Assembly: GCA_032358165.1 (NCBI GenBank) | Contig: JAALGY010000012.1 | Span: forward strand, 2,542,001-2,606,000 | DNA length: 64,000 nucleotides | Reading direction: 5' to 3' | Source: Diplosphaera chodatii | Lineage: Eukaryota > Chlorophyta > Trebouxiophyceae > Prasiolales > Stichococcaceae | Shown here: piece after piece, positions 20,906 to 32,994 of the stretch | How positions within the stretch are numbered: the stretch's first letter is position 1 | How the letters are laid out: every line of letters begins with the position of its first letter | Notes under the pieces: model-generated | Told to the model about the DNA's origin: nothing | Database searches by the model: none | What the model saw: only the letters and a program-made list of their open reading frames with translations | Translations under genes and position numbers: made by a program

Positions 20906-23900
20906 GCAGGATAGCTGCATCGGCAGCGCGGGACTTGTGCTCTGCTGCGCTGCACGTTCCTCTGCAGCCATCCATGCGCGGCGTGCTGCCAGCTGCATGT
21001 GCGGCGTGCTGGCCGTGCCCCTCGCATGCAGCGCTTGCCCGCCAGCCCATGCCGGTTGGCAGGGCGCGCTGCCGCCGGTGGATTGCTACTCTGCAGCGCA
21101 CACAGCGCGCCATTCAACCCCTGCATGCCTGGCAACAGGAGCACAGCTGCACGAGCAGGCAGTCGTGACCACAGGTGCCGCTGGGATTGCCGCTCAGGTG
21201 TTGCAGAACCTTGTCAGAGTACATGCACATCACGCCTCGAATCATATGAGACCAGCACACTCTGAACAGACACATGACGGGTGTTACAGCAGCTGCAGGT
21301 GCGGTGCTGCGTGCTGATAAGTTTGTTCACCTGCAGCACCTGATGGCCGGCACTGCCCCGCTGCCCGCCAGCAGGCCAAAGCGTGATGCAGACCTCGCTG
21401 GCTGCGCCCTCCGCTGCTGCTGCAGCCCAGGCAGGTGGCAGGGCCGCCGGCGCTGCTGCCGCTGCCCTGCAGAACCCCAATGCAGCGCTGTGAAACAGTA
21501 CTGACTGTGTTAAGTCTTGGTGGCTGGGGACAGCGGAGCAGTTGCAGCTGCCATTGCCTGCACTCTCAACGCTATGTCCACCAGTCGGGGGCGCTGGATG
21601 CCAGCAGCAAACATAGGCAGCATGTTGGCCTGCAGCCAGATGTGCTGCAGCCACGAAGACTGTCAGCTGCACCAGCTGGCTATCTGCCTGCTACCACATG
21701 ACCTGCTCCCACAGGGCTGCTATGGTGTGTGCTGTCGTGTTGTATGCTTACCAGTGGCAGCTCAGAAGCGCCCGCTGCTCCGCCCCCTAACAGCTGCCGC
21801 AGCATGCTGATGCCGTAGCCGGCGGTGCCGCCCTGACCACTCCAGGCTGCTCTGCATGGCGTTAAAACAGCTGCTCCTCCGCCACCCTAAAGATGACCCA
21901 CCAGACGGGTCAACAAAAAGGTCTGTTATCTCAGCACGGCGGTATGACAATGGATGATGCAGCATTAGCTGCAAAGTGATCAGCAAACAAAGACAGTGGA
22001 CGACTGCATGCCCATCTGAAGTGACATTCAGCATCAAGGGTCGCACTCACGTGCTTCACAGCCGTGAAACATGAAGAGACACAAGTGCCCACGGTCTGCT
22101 GACGGATTGATACTTAGTAACATGTCAGCTGGAGACTGACCTGTGTGCCTGCCTGCGGCGGCTGGTATGCGGCTGCAGTTGCCACATGGTTACAGCAGAA
22201 GCAGGTCGACGCTGCCGGCGGTCATTGGCGCCTGCAATCACTGGTCATTCGCTACATCAGAGCAAGGATTCAGAGATTGCAGCATCTGATCATTCGGGCG
22301 CTATTAAGCACGAGGTACCTGCTGCATGGGTGTAGAAGGGACATGGCGAGCTGTGCCAGCATCGCATTAAACTTCTGGATCGTTGTCAAGAGCTGCAGCA
22401 GTGGATGAGCGCAGCTGACGCATGCGCCATTGCTGGTCGCTATGGACTGGCAAACGACCTGCTAGCGCACTGGTGGCTGTCTGCAAATGAATATGCTGCG
22501 CAAGCTGCTGCTGCCGTTTCTGGCTGCTGTGACTGGCCACTGGCAGCGGCTGTGCATTTGCGTGTTGCATGACGGCCAGGTCAGTCGCAATAGCAACTCT
22601 CGCTCCCCTACACAACCGTCAGTTCCAGCATAGGGCATCTGCATGCCCGAAACACGCGTACTAATGCAGTCTTCGCATCTGTACACGCCTGATGGCAACT
22701 CATTCCCGCAAATGTGGGCGGTCCTGATTGGCATCTGCAAAGGCTGCGGCCGCTGTATGCCTCAATCGAGATTAACAGAGCTAATGTGACATGATGAGCG
22801 GCAGACCATACTGCTGCCTTGATCTGTATTGCACTGTCCCAGTGCTGTCAACGTCAGGGAGGCTGTCCCTTGGACCAGTGCAGGACTACTGTATCGACCT
22901 CTGCTGGTTAGGTTCCCCTGGCACCCGTGATGCGCGTGCTGCGCTGGATGTGAGCCATACATTGCCCTCTGCTTCGGGAAGGTGGATCGCACACCCTAAT
23001 TTGACACATTTGTGATGCTACTGAGCTGCTGCATATTGTTGCATGCATGATCCGTGCTTGCAACCTCTGTTTGCGAGCTCCAGTGTACTGGATTGCCAGC
23101 AATGACTACTTGATCGGCAGCGTAAAGCTTTGCTCACGAGGTGATACATGGTCAGACGCGGTGCTCATGGTTGTGAACTGCAACACTGCAGCGGGAAGGG
23201 CAACAATGGGACGTATCAGCATCGACCACATAGCGCGCAGGACCTCATCAGCGAAAGAAGTAAGCTGATCTCGACCTGCATGCAGTGCATATGCATGCAG
23301 ATGACATCCGAGCAGCTCAACGTGCGGGATGACCACGCGCCAAGAGATCAACGCATACGTGCTGCATGTGTATCGGGTTTGCTCGCTTGCTCAAGGTGTG
23401 TTTGAGTCTATATCATCACATCAGTGGAGCCATATCTCATACGTAGGTGAGCAACACGGCAACAGTGGAATTCCACCGTCTGATCATCGTCTGATTACGC
23501 GCATGCGCCATTCGCCCACCAATCGCAGGTTGACGCAGCTGATGCATCGTGAAGTACATTGGTGAGTGTTGCACGGAGCTGAGCATTACGCTGCAGATGC
23601 CTATTCTGCACATTGAACCAGCGAAGAAACACAGCTTGAAACGTGGTTTTGTCGCCTGCAGCCACAGCAGGGTCGCCGCCAGCAAGCCTTGTGCACAATC
23701 CATCAGCAGGAGTTGGCAGCAGCGTGTATGAGTGCACCCTGCTACAATATTCAACCATTGGTGCTTTCAAAGCGCAGCTGGTGGTTCGGAACTTAAAAGT
23801 GGGCTATGTGCTCTCATCTGCAGTTGACAGCAGCTGTGTTTGCCTGCGCACAGTGCAGTTGAACAAGAACACCCGATTGCAAGGTGCCTACCTGGCAAAA

Positions 23901-25759
23901 GATGACACCAGCGTATGCGGACTCGATCAGGTGAATCATATACTGCTGCGCATTACTCACCTTGCACTGCGCTGTATACTGACTTTTAGCTTGCTTTGCC
24001 ACAGATAAGCGGAGCATGTGGTTGTGTTGCAATATCAGGTTGCAGCCTACTGGAACATGGAGATGAGGTCAGGCCGCCAGTACCATACATCACTGTTGCA
24101 GAGCCGCCGCCATCAAGCGCCAACTTTTAGACCAACCTCATCCTGGTTGCAACTGCCACACAAGTCCCCTGTACATCAGGCAAGTCACAAAGGGCTGGAG
24201 ACGGACTGAGCATGCTCAAATGATGCTGCTGCACAAGATGTGACCTGTCTGCCGTTCAGCTGCACAGCCATCTGAGCACTGGCGGCATGCTGTATGCAAA
24301 TGTAGGCAGTGTTGTGATGCATGGTCACTGCTCTCCTTCAACCGCTTGCCATCAGGAGCCAGCGCATACTTCCATCAACAGTCGCAAGCCTGGTGCACAA
24401 TGCTCTGATGGCTTTTGGTGAGCAATTGCAGACTCTCGGCAAATGAAGCAGGCGGTGCACACGCTGCGCCAAGCTAGCTGCAGCAGATGAGGCGCCAGCC
24501 ACACCAAACAGGCGCAGCCGCCAGAACAGGTGCTGGGCTGCGCATCGTTTTGCCTCTACGTCTGCGGCGGGCATCACTGCTACCCCTCCTGTAATTGCTG
24601 TCCTTGATGATGTGAATCAATGGCTGCTCCTGACTGCGTAGTGCATCACGATCCGACACAGCGCTGTGCGTACTGCATGTGCAGGCAACTGCACGGACGT
24701 CCGATGAACATGAGGACCCGTGCTTCATGTAGGGCTGCGTCAGCCTCATACGCTGCACCTGCCACCCAGGTGCGTCTGATACATCTTGGGGAGTAATGGC
24801 ATGTGCCCTCTGTACTGGAACCTGGACCAGCCCGGCTGCTTCCTCATTGCACGGTGGCATGCAACACCTGTGCTGAGTAGTTTTCATTAACATCTATACC
24901 GCCTGCTTGTGTGAGTGACCGAATGTGCTGCCAAGTGACCAGCTGAACGCGGCTTGCTGCAGGGTGGCAGCCAGCACAGCAACCGGCTGCAGCAGGCAGC
25001 AGAGCAAGTACGGCGCAGTACGCTGAGTTGGCGGCACAGGGCACTGAGACTGTGCATGGGCGCTGCAGGCCCAGCGCAGCATCCCCCGAAGCGCTTGCGC
25101 TTCACCACCTGGATCGCGGTGGCGCCATCATCCCCAACGCTGTGCAACAGGTGCGCATTGAGTTTTGTGTGCTGATCACGAGTTCAGGCCGCTGGCAGTC
25201 TGTACTCCATGCTGCAGTGCAGTCAGCTGTTTCGGACTCTCTGATGAAGGTGGCCCGCGTGGCACCTGGTGGGTATTCTTTCCTCATCTGCATTGCCAGC
25301 AAGCGTTAGGCACAGTACACCATCATCATGCATCCGTCCTTGATGGCCACAGCCACGAAGCTGCGTGCTGCTTGTGCAGGGTGTCCGCAGGCCCTGGTGA
25401 GCTTGCAGCCAGCTGTGCGGCGGCGCCAGCAGCCAGCAGTCTCGAGGACGACTGCTGATGGCGTCAGTACGCCCTGCAGTCGAGATCACATGGCACAAGC
25501 AACAAAAGAGACAAGGGTGACGCTGTGGCCAGCGTGCCGCTGGGATGTGCGAGGCCAGCCTGTGCAGCGGCTGCGCATAGCAGCAGAGAGGTGCTCTGCA
25601 CACTTGCAAGTTTGTAAAAGAAATCATCAGTTCGACATGGTTGAGCGGCAGTATAGTAGGCTGCGTGACAGGGTGCAGCATGCGTTTTGCTTGGTGGTAT
25701 TGCTCAATAGATGCGCGAGCGCAGCTGCCGGCAAGCGCTGCATACTGATACGCCCGCTG
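20906..25759. other. 4.9 kb without a resolved gene
   Basis: Only scattered splice-compatible frames are visible. Examples are about 24,960-25,150 on plus (containing HPPKRLRFTTWIAVAPSSPT) and about 21,830-21,960 on minus (containing AEITDLFVDPSGGSSLGWRR). None shows a known domain and I could not link them with agreeing phases. The region may hold one or more fast-evolving genes or gene remnants. Confidence 0.3.
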
Positions 25760-26355
25760 CAGGGGTGTTTGTGGGCGGGTGTCCGGGTGTGTCCTCAGCA
25801 GTGCCGGCAGTGTCCCAGAACATGCGCTGTTGGTGTCCCTGCCCATGTCCTGCGCAGTCCTGATTTTTTGGCAGCCACAAGTCCTAAAGGTGCCCGGCGG
25901 TGCGCTGGCTGTAAGCAGGAACGGGTCCCAATCACCGGCGTGACCTGACGTTCACGTTCAGTTTATATGATAGGAGAGAAGGGAAAGGCACTGGCTTCCC
26001 CTAAACCCTAAACCCTAAACAAATGCCTTTCATGAGTTTCATGAACGTGAACGTTTGGTCACGTCGGTGTCCCAATCCATGTCCCGCTGCTGTCCTGTTC
26101 ACACCAGGACAAAATTTTCCGGACGGACATTCCCTGAAAGACAGGCAGGACACCCTCCCGGGACACTGTCCTGCCCGAGGTGGTGTCCGCCAGGAGTCCT
26201 GGCGGCGGTCCTCAGGGGTGTCCTGTCACCTGTCCTCGACTTGTCCCCGTTTCTGGTGGGTGTCCTGCCCCAGCTGCAGGACACCCCTGCCGGACCCCAT
26301 CAGGACACCGGCGCCGCCACCCCGGGACAGATGCCCATCCCCAGAGTGTATTAAT
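25760..26355 (-). repeat. GTCCTG/CAGGAC-rich dispersed repeat, copy 2, split by a telomere-repeat palindrome
   Basis: The main part (about 26,070-26,355) is inverted relative to copy 1: it ends gatgcccatccccagagtgta, matching the start of copy 1 in reverse complement. The outer part (about 25,760-25,870) has the same GTGTCC/GTCCTG density. Between them lies the palindrome at 25940-26062. This suggests insertion of the palindrome into a repeat copy, or that the palindrome is part of the repeat. Confidence 0.6.
25940..26062. repeat. 123-bp palindromic element with interstitial telomeric repeat at its apex
   Basis: The outer arms are 21 bp, 25940-25960 (GTGACCTGACGTTCACGTTC...) and 26042-26062, reverse complements with two mismatches. 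An inner stem, GAAAGGCA (25983-25990) and TGCCTTTC (26024-26031), is also present. Between them are three CCCTAAA units plus one base (25999-26020). CCCTAAA/TTTAGGG is the plant-type telomere repeat, also used by many trebouxiophyte algae. Confidence 0.75.
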
Positions 26356-28477
26356 GGTACTGCCCTGATAATTGCTGGTGGCATTGGCGGCCAGTAGGCA
26401 AGCAGATGTACTCTGAGACCGACTGAACCAGCTGCAGCGCCCGCGCCTCCGTGATTTTCTGGCTGCCAACAGCACCAGCACATGTGAAGCTCCTTGATAT
26501 CTATCTGCAGTGGAAGCCTCAGCACATGGTCGGTTGCAGATAATCTGTCGTGGAGCTGGTGTGACAGGCAGGCACACTGTTGTCCATAGAAACTGCATAT
26601 CCGGGCAGCACACGTTTACAGCAGCAGCGATGTGTCTGTTGCATACCCTGTGGCACACCTTGAGACGGTTGTGTCAAGCACCTTGCATGCATGAGCTGGT
26701 GCACAGAAGCCGGAAAAATCACAGGATTGGCAGGCAGCAAAATAAGGGATTTCTTGGCGGCATCCACGTGTGAGCCTGTAGGCAGGAACATCATCTGGCT
26801 GGGGGCACACGCCAGCGCCCAAACCCTTCCTGTATGCTCTGGCAATCAGCAAACAAGCAATCAATTGCATGTCCACCTGTCAGTCGCTGCTGTGATTGTG
26901 CTCTTGTGCACCTCTGCTCTCTTGCGGAACGCAGATGAGCAGGCACACTGGCTGACTTATGCTCTGCGCATCTGGCGGTGCTAAGCTCCGGATGCTTCGG
27001 CATACATGAACACAGCGGCTTGCTTGTAGCCTGCAGAGTCAAGCAGTCATGAAGGTACCTGCTAGCAGCAGGTACCTGCTTTGTCTGGTGCGCTCCATGA
27101 GGGCTGCCACACAGCTGGCGGGTGCTTGTGCTTGTCTCGATATACTGCTCTTCGCTTCTTCGTCAGCAAGCCTTCTGCATTGCAGAGGTTCGTATACAGT
27201 CTGATAAAGCAGGCCGCAAAAATTGTTTCATTGTCTGCTGCGTGCCCTCCACCAACCAGATGCAGGCTGTGCACAGCACATCCTTGGCGGCGAGGATGCC
27301 ATGTGACGCCCAAGCATGAAGCCAAGGGTTTGGCATCCGATGCGCTCACGTTGAAGTCGGTTGCATCATATCGTTTCAACTGCTTAGTCCATCCACCTCG
27401 CTGATGTCATGCATGAGCGACGTGCGCATCATGACATGCATGATGTACATGCAGGCTGTTGGGACCAGTGTCACACGCAGCTAATGGCGCCAACACATGT
27501 TGGTGCATCTCGGGTTATATCTGTGCACACTGGTGTGGACGCGAAAGCTCATCGAGCTGAAGCATGTTGCCGCATTCCGAACCGTACTACTGTACTAAAC
27601 TAAAGCTGTTCCAGACTGGGCTTTCATGAATGGTAATCCGTGCCCTGGGACCAAGCTGCAACAGGTTCACTCACTGCAACAGACCAGTGCCACTTCCGGT
27701 ACCCCGCTGTTTACCTGTGACTCAGACGGATGATATTAAAGGCTTATAAATGGGTCGTGCTAGGCTCCCACAAGCTGCACGGTTCAGCAGTATCAACACA
27801 CGAAACGTAAGCATCTGCAGAGTGAACAGAGTGATGAGCGTCAGAAGCTGAAGTTGCATCCGCAGCCTGGTCAGCCATTCTCTGCATTGCTGGACATGTA
27901 TGTACCTGTTATCGAGCCAGCAGAGTGCAGCATATAATGCGGCAACCAAGCAAGGCGACCGACTTGCTGGACCCTGCTTGCTGCTAGCTTGCCGCCTGCG
28001 TTTCCAGAAGACTTGCTTGTTTGCAGCATGGGCAGCGCTCTATCAGGTGAGTGCGTGCCTGAAACTGACTAATCAGCTCCGAGTCACAGGCTTGCGAAAT
28101 CTTTGATGATATCTCGGTGTCAACTGCGGAGAGTGCGCATTGGCCACAGCCTGTGAGCATATGTTTGTACCAAGCACCGGGTTCAAGCAGTCATCAGTGT
28201 ATGGTGGAAGCTTCGTGTGAGTAGGGCGGTAATGGCACACCTTGCTGCACACGCATGTTGCACCAGCTTGGACGTGCTGCCTGCATAGAGGTTGACTGTG
28301 GCGGTGCGACTCAAGATGCAACTGGGGCAGAGTCGCCCACAGCGCAACGCCACTTGTATGCACTAGGCACCTTCCTCATGCTCATGCGACATGAGCAAGG
28401 GTGGCCGCTATAAACAAGCAAACACACGGCCTGTGCTGCATTCATGGTGACAGTTTGCTTGCATTCGTATAACACAG
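26356..28477. other. 2.1 kb without a resolved gene
   Basis: Short open frames only. A minus-strand frame (about 27,722-27,949) contains a hydrophobic run (LQLLTLITLFTLQMLTF) but has no splice-consistent neighbours. A perfect hairpin lies at 27054-27076. Confidence 0.3.
27054..27076. repeat. perfect 10-bp hairpin
   Basis: GGTACCTGCT (27054-27063), loop agc, AGCAGGTACC (27067-27076). Confidence 0.75.
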
Positions 28478-31400
28478 GCACATCTCATTTGGAAGGCGAT
28501 GAGCTGCAGACGATGGGAGCATCATCGTCACCATCGTCCACATCGTCACCATCCTCAGAGGAGTCGTCACCATCCTCAATGGAGTCGGCAGAAGATGCAA
28601 AGCAAGAAATCGCTGGTGTCATTACCAGCATCGCCTCACTGTTGGCTCGGCGCAAACGCATTGCAGGCAAGCCTTGCAAGATACCTATTCGGGACTTGCC
28701 CATGCTTGCTGATGCACATGCAGACGAGCAACACGAGGGGCGGCCCAACATGCTGGGTGTGAGCAGACATATACACACATCTTTCAAGACAGATTAGCAA
28801 CTGCTGTGCAGGGTCGCCTCGCCGCCATATGCTCGAAATGCGGAGGGAGCTTGCTGCCATGGGCAAAGGCCCTAAGCTTGGAGCGCCCGGTCTGCGTTCT
28901 GCCTGGCCCATACTCTCCTGGCTTATGCCTGCGAACCCCTCTGTGACCGAAGTTTGTGTGTCACGCATGTCCATTCACCCAGTGTAACTATTGCATGCAG
29001 AATGGTGGCTCAAGTCCCGCTCCCTCGTCAAAGAGCCTGCCGTCATCATGGCCTTTGGGTGTTTCGCCCTGTCGAGTGTCACTTCAGTGGCAATTGGTCT
29101 CTCAAATTCCAGCGAGGCGGAGTCAGCCACTGAAAGGTGCATCCAATATGTCTGTCTGTTTCGTTCAGTCCTGGGATTGCTCTGCATCAGATTTGCAACA
29201 GCAGCACAGCTGCATCGGCTGGTCCAACGACCCTAACAGTAAGATGTCAAGGCGATGTGCAGTGTCGGTGAAGCTGTTGGGTTGGGCGGCGAGATTGCAT
29301 CTATTGCCATGTTGTTCGCCTCCATCGGCTACCTGGCTGCGCGCGCACATTCCCCCACCTGGGTACGCTTGTTGCAAATCATAGTCGCCCCATGTGCCAA
29401 CTCATGCCAGATCAGTGCATCATGGAAATGAGAGCAGTGGCAACCTCCTGCACTGTGCAGGAATCGGAACAAGAAGAGAGGATGCTAAGCGGCACGCAGG
29501 AAGACCTAAGAGCGGCCAAGCATGGTGAGATATGCAACCTCATGCCGACTTCTTGCCATGAGAACACTGCATCGTGCTGTGGTGGACAGGCAGAGATAAG
29601 GCATTTAGCCATGCAGTGATGCACGGCCCTTCATCTAAGAAACGATGCGCACAACTTCACGTGCCCCTGAATTTGCTGATCTTGCAAATTCATGCACTTT
29701 TGGATCATGCACTACTTGTGTGTATCAGTACTGACAAGCTTGTCATGTGCTTGGCAGTAGGTCTGAAGTCTTCTCCATCATCTGCATCGTCACCTGCATC
29801 TGCTCCTGCGTCCTCTTCCGCTCCTGCTTCCTCTGCTTCTGCAACATCGCAGCACCCCACAGCCCAGCCAGCAGCTGATACGGTGAATTAGTGCAGTTTG
29901 CACGATGTTATCATGCAAATATACATCAAACAGATTCTCTGGTATGTTTTTGAAGTCGTGTCAACACCCAGACCGGCAGAGCTGCTGTGTGACATGCAGG
30001 AGGATTTTGTTGTGACCGCGCTGCTGCGGGCGGGCAGTTGCTATTCTCACGAGAATCAGACGGTCAGATGACTTCGGTAAGCAATGGTATCCAGACTCAG
30101 TCCAGATGCTCACTATGCTCGGCTGAAGGTGAAGTGTAAGCCATGTACAGAACATCCTCACTCTGTGTTTTGCAGGGCAAGCGGACAATGGCCGGCTGGA
30201 ACGTGCAAGTGACCATGGCGCTAAGGCAGCGCTCGAGTTGCGCAACCCGCCGGCTGAAGGTAGGACTCAACTGACAATGGATTGGTTGAGGTACTATCAT
30301 GTGGCCTGTTATGCGGCCCTCAGAACATCAAGTATCTGGCAAATCAAGTATCTGGCACATACGGATGAGTGTCATGCAGACCGAAGAGCCCGTGATGGAT
30401 TGAAGGCAATTTGCTTCCAGCTCATCCTGCTGGCAGTGTTCCTAGTTGCCTTCGGTCTCCCAGTTTTCCTGTGCAAGCAAGTGGGCGGCAACACTGCAAG
30501 AAAGTGAGGCATGCCCAGTGTCATCGGTGTAGTTGAGCATACACAACATGCGCACCCCTGCTGCTGGCCCTGGCATGTCTGAACACAATGGGTCGACATT
30601 GGCAGAACTGTGGTCCAGTGTGGGCGTGCTCGGCTGCAGGACGATCTTTGTCATCAATGCGGCATCAAGTGCAACAACACTGACAAGCTGGCTAGCAACA
30701 GGTGTATGCGCAGCGGTGTTCCTGCGGAGCAGTGACCAGGTATGGAGGAGAAACTGGGCTGCTCAAGATGGTGTATCACCTTAGACAGCTCTCCAATGTT
30801 GAGGTGATCACGATGTTGAGGATACTGCTGATGCCACCTGCTTGCAGCAAGAACGGTTGCGGCGGACCCTCTGCATAGAGAATGCAGATCTTGCAAACAA
30901 GGTGGCAGCGGCTGTATCAAGGGTGCGTGATTGTGAGAATCGGTGGTCACAAGTGTGCACACATTCACCTTGTGAACCTCCTTTGTGTACTCACCGCAGA
31001 AATACAGTGCTATGAGACTGCCAACATGCCAATTATGCACTTCTTGGTGGGGGAACTGTGATGCTGCAGACGATGCTGCCCGCCCCAGGAGCCAGCAGCG
31101 GCGCAGCCAGCAGCAATGCTCCCAGCCGCACCACTGTGAGAAGCGACTACTGCCCTACATACCCTTGCCGGCATATGTTATTCGAATGCATAGCTTGCAT
31201 ACAGGTGGAACAATATCACCGTTGCTCACGGCAGTGCGGCTATGTCATGCCATTCCGCCCAGTTCTCAGGCATGATGACTATAGGAAGCACTGGTTTATG
31301 ACGGACACAACTGATACAGGCGCAGGGCCTGGGCAACACAGCAGACAGCCCCAGCCCGCACCAGGCTGCCACATCTGGTCGCCAGGTGTGCGCTGTAGTG

Positions 31401-32653
31401 CCCCTGATGGCTCTTTGATAGCAGCCTTGACTGCACCCTTTGGAAGGCGGCATATGACACACCAAGTGATGTTGCGTGCAAAGGCGTCCATCCCTTGTCA
31501 GCTCTACTGATGGCCCCACTGACACTACATGTAACAGGCAGGAGCAAGTGCAGCAGCTCCGGAGGTCGGTGGTGCAGGTATGCTGTGAGGGAGCAGATGC
31601 TACGGCTATATTGCACAAGTGCTCAGCGCATTGTCTGCCAAGCGCATGAGCATTGGAGATGCACTGCAATGCCAAGGACGAACATGCATGACCTTGCTGT
31701 AGTACAACTGACAACACCCTTAAGGGTGCCAGCTTACAGCTTGCACTGACCAATCTGCGAGCCTGATTGTGCAGGCGTCAGCACGAGCCTGTCACTGCCG
31801 TCAGGAATGTACTGCACCTGGGCGACAAGTACTGCTGGCGAGCTCCAGGTGTTTTGGAGCCCAGACGAGGACAGCACACATGCTTCGTCCCCACGCATTG
31901 GTTTCGTCGTATCTGCCCGCCAAAAGTATTCTACAGTTGCTGCCACATATGTGAGCGTGTTTACAGCTGATACCTCCCTCATCGGATGGTTTTGATTGCA
32001 GACCTGCTGTGTGCACCGGCTGCCAATGCACACCAATATGATAGTGACTGTGCCCCAGGTAGAGTGCTCAACCTGTGCTGACCAGCAAAAAGGTGTACAA
32101 TTGAATCTTTGTGCACAGCAGCCGGACAGCAGCTTCCCTTTGTTCTTCGCAGTGTGAGGTCTCCAACTACATACGGGATGCGGGCGCGGCTACGACGACG
32201 CTTCGACTTCCTGGAGACCCGCCCGATGCCGCGCAGTGGGCTGTGAAAGTCCGGGCGGAGATGGCTGGGGAGACTTACTCGAAGCCATACATCCTGTTCG
32301 AGGTGTCTCTCGTTCCACTACCTTGCTTTGTGTGTGCCTTGGCCTGCAGCCCAAACCCACGGATACAGCAGATTCTGCGTACCATACAATGTGGCCTGAT
32401 GAGGTGCAGCGTGTACACCCATTTCGACACGATGCACTGCACCACTTACTGGTGCACCTGCATGCTTGGTGTCTGCAATGACTGGATGGTCGTCAGCATC
32501 AGCAGTGGCTACGTAGCTTACTTCGTGGCATCAACGGATTGCCCCATAGGTTGCTCAGACGGGAATCTCGATGGCGCCAGTGATGTGATGCTCCTGTGTG
32601 TGCAGGCTCCTGCTGCCGGGCCTTCACTAGAGATAGAGCCGACAGTTGACTAG
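28478..32653 (+). CDS. probable multi-exon membrane protein, family unknown
   Basis: A chain of exon-like frames bounded by cag and GT runs to a TAG at 32651-32653. In order: 28478-28757 (Ser/Pro-rich repeat, then QEIAGVITSIASLLARRKRI), about 28,812-28,945 (RRHMLEMRRELAAMGKGPKL; phase agrees), about 29,001-29,135 (WWLKSRSLVKEPAVIMAFG, hydrophobic), about 29,250-29,362 (EIASIAMLFASIGYLAARAH), 29,451-29,525 (ESEQEERMLSGTQEDLRAAK), about 30,383-30,478 (LKAICFQLILLAVFLVAFGL), about 30,640-30,739 (TIFVINAASSATTLTSWLAT), about 30,847-30,924 (QERLRRTLCIENADLANKVA), 31,776-31,951 (VSTSLSLPSGMYCTWATS...), 32,151-32,301 (CEVSNYIRDAGAATTTLRLP...) and the last exon (APAAGPSLEIEPTVD). It reads as several membrane spans plus short coiled segments. 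The start and several junctions are unverified, and it could be two genes. Confidence 0.4.
28518..28590 (+). repeat. short tandem repeat coding Ser/Pro/Glu tract
   Basis: Imperfect units of the type tcgtcaccatcctca recur four to five times inside the first exon of the 28.5-32.7 kb gene, giving SSPSSTSSPSSEESSPSS. Such tracts are prone to length variation. Confidence 0.6.
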
Positions 32654-32994
32654 GTGGAGCGAACAACCACGCCTGCTGTGGAGCGACAACGGCACACATG
32701 ATTGGCCCTCGCACCGGGCAGCATGCTGCATCATGACATAGTGCGGCACAGGGTAGATAGACTGATGAACATGTGCATGGTTGCAAACGGTGTTTGTGCT
32801 GGCGCTGCTGTTAAGAGAGGAGACCGGTGATTGTTGTCGTAGATAACACAACATGAGCGACAATACTACTGCAATAGGAAGACTAGTGCAGAGATATGTA
32901 CAATGATGCCTTGAACCAGTCGAGCTTTCCCCAGCAAAGACCTGGCCCCCGTTGCTGAATGCTGTCTGGGAACCAACTTGATGTTCCGATGCAT

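Noticed and set aside
20433..21317. A 294-residue open frame across the GTCCTG-rich repeat
   Set aside because: The translation is low-complexity Cys/Gly/Arg-rich, follows the repeat units, and is open on both strands; it is best seen as a repeat artefact.
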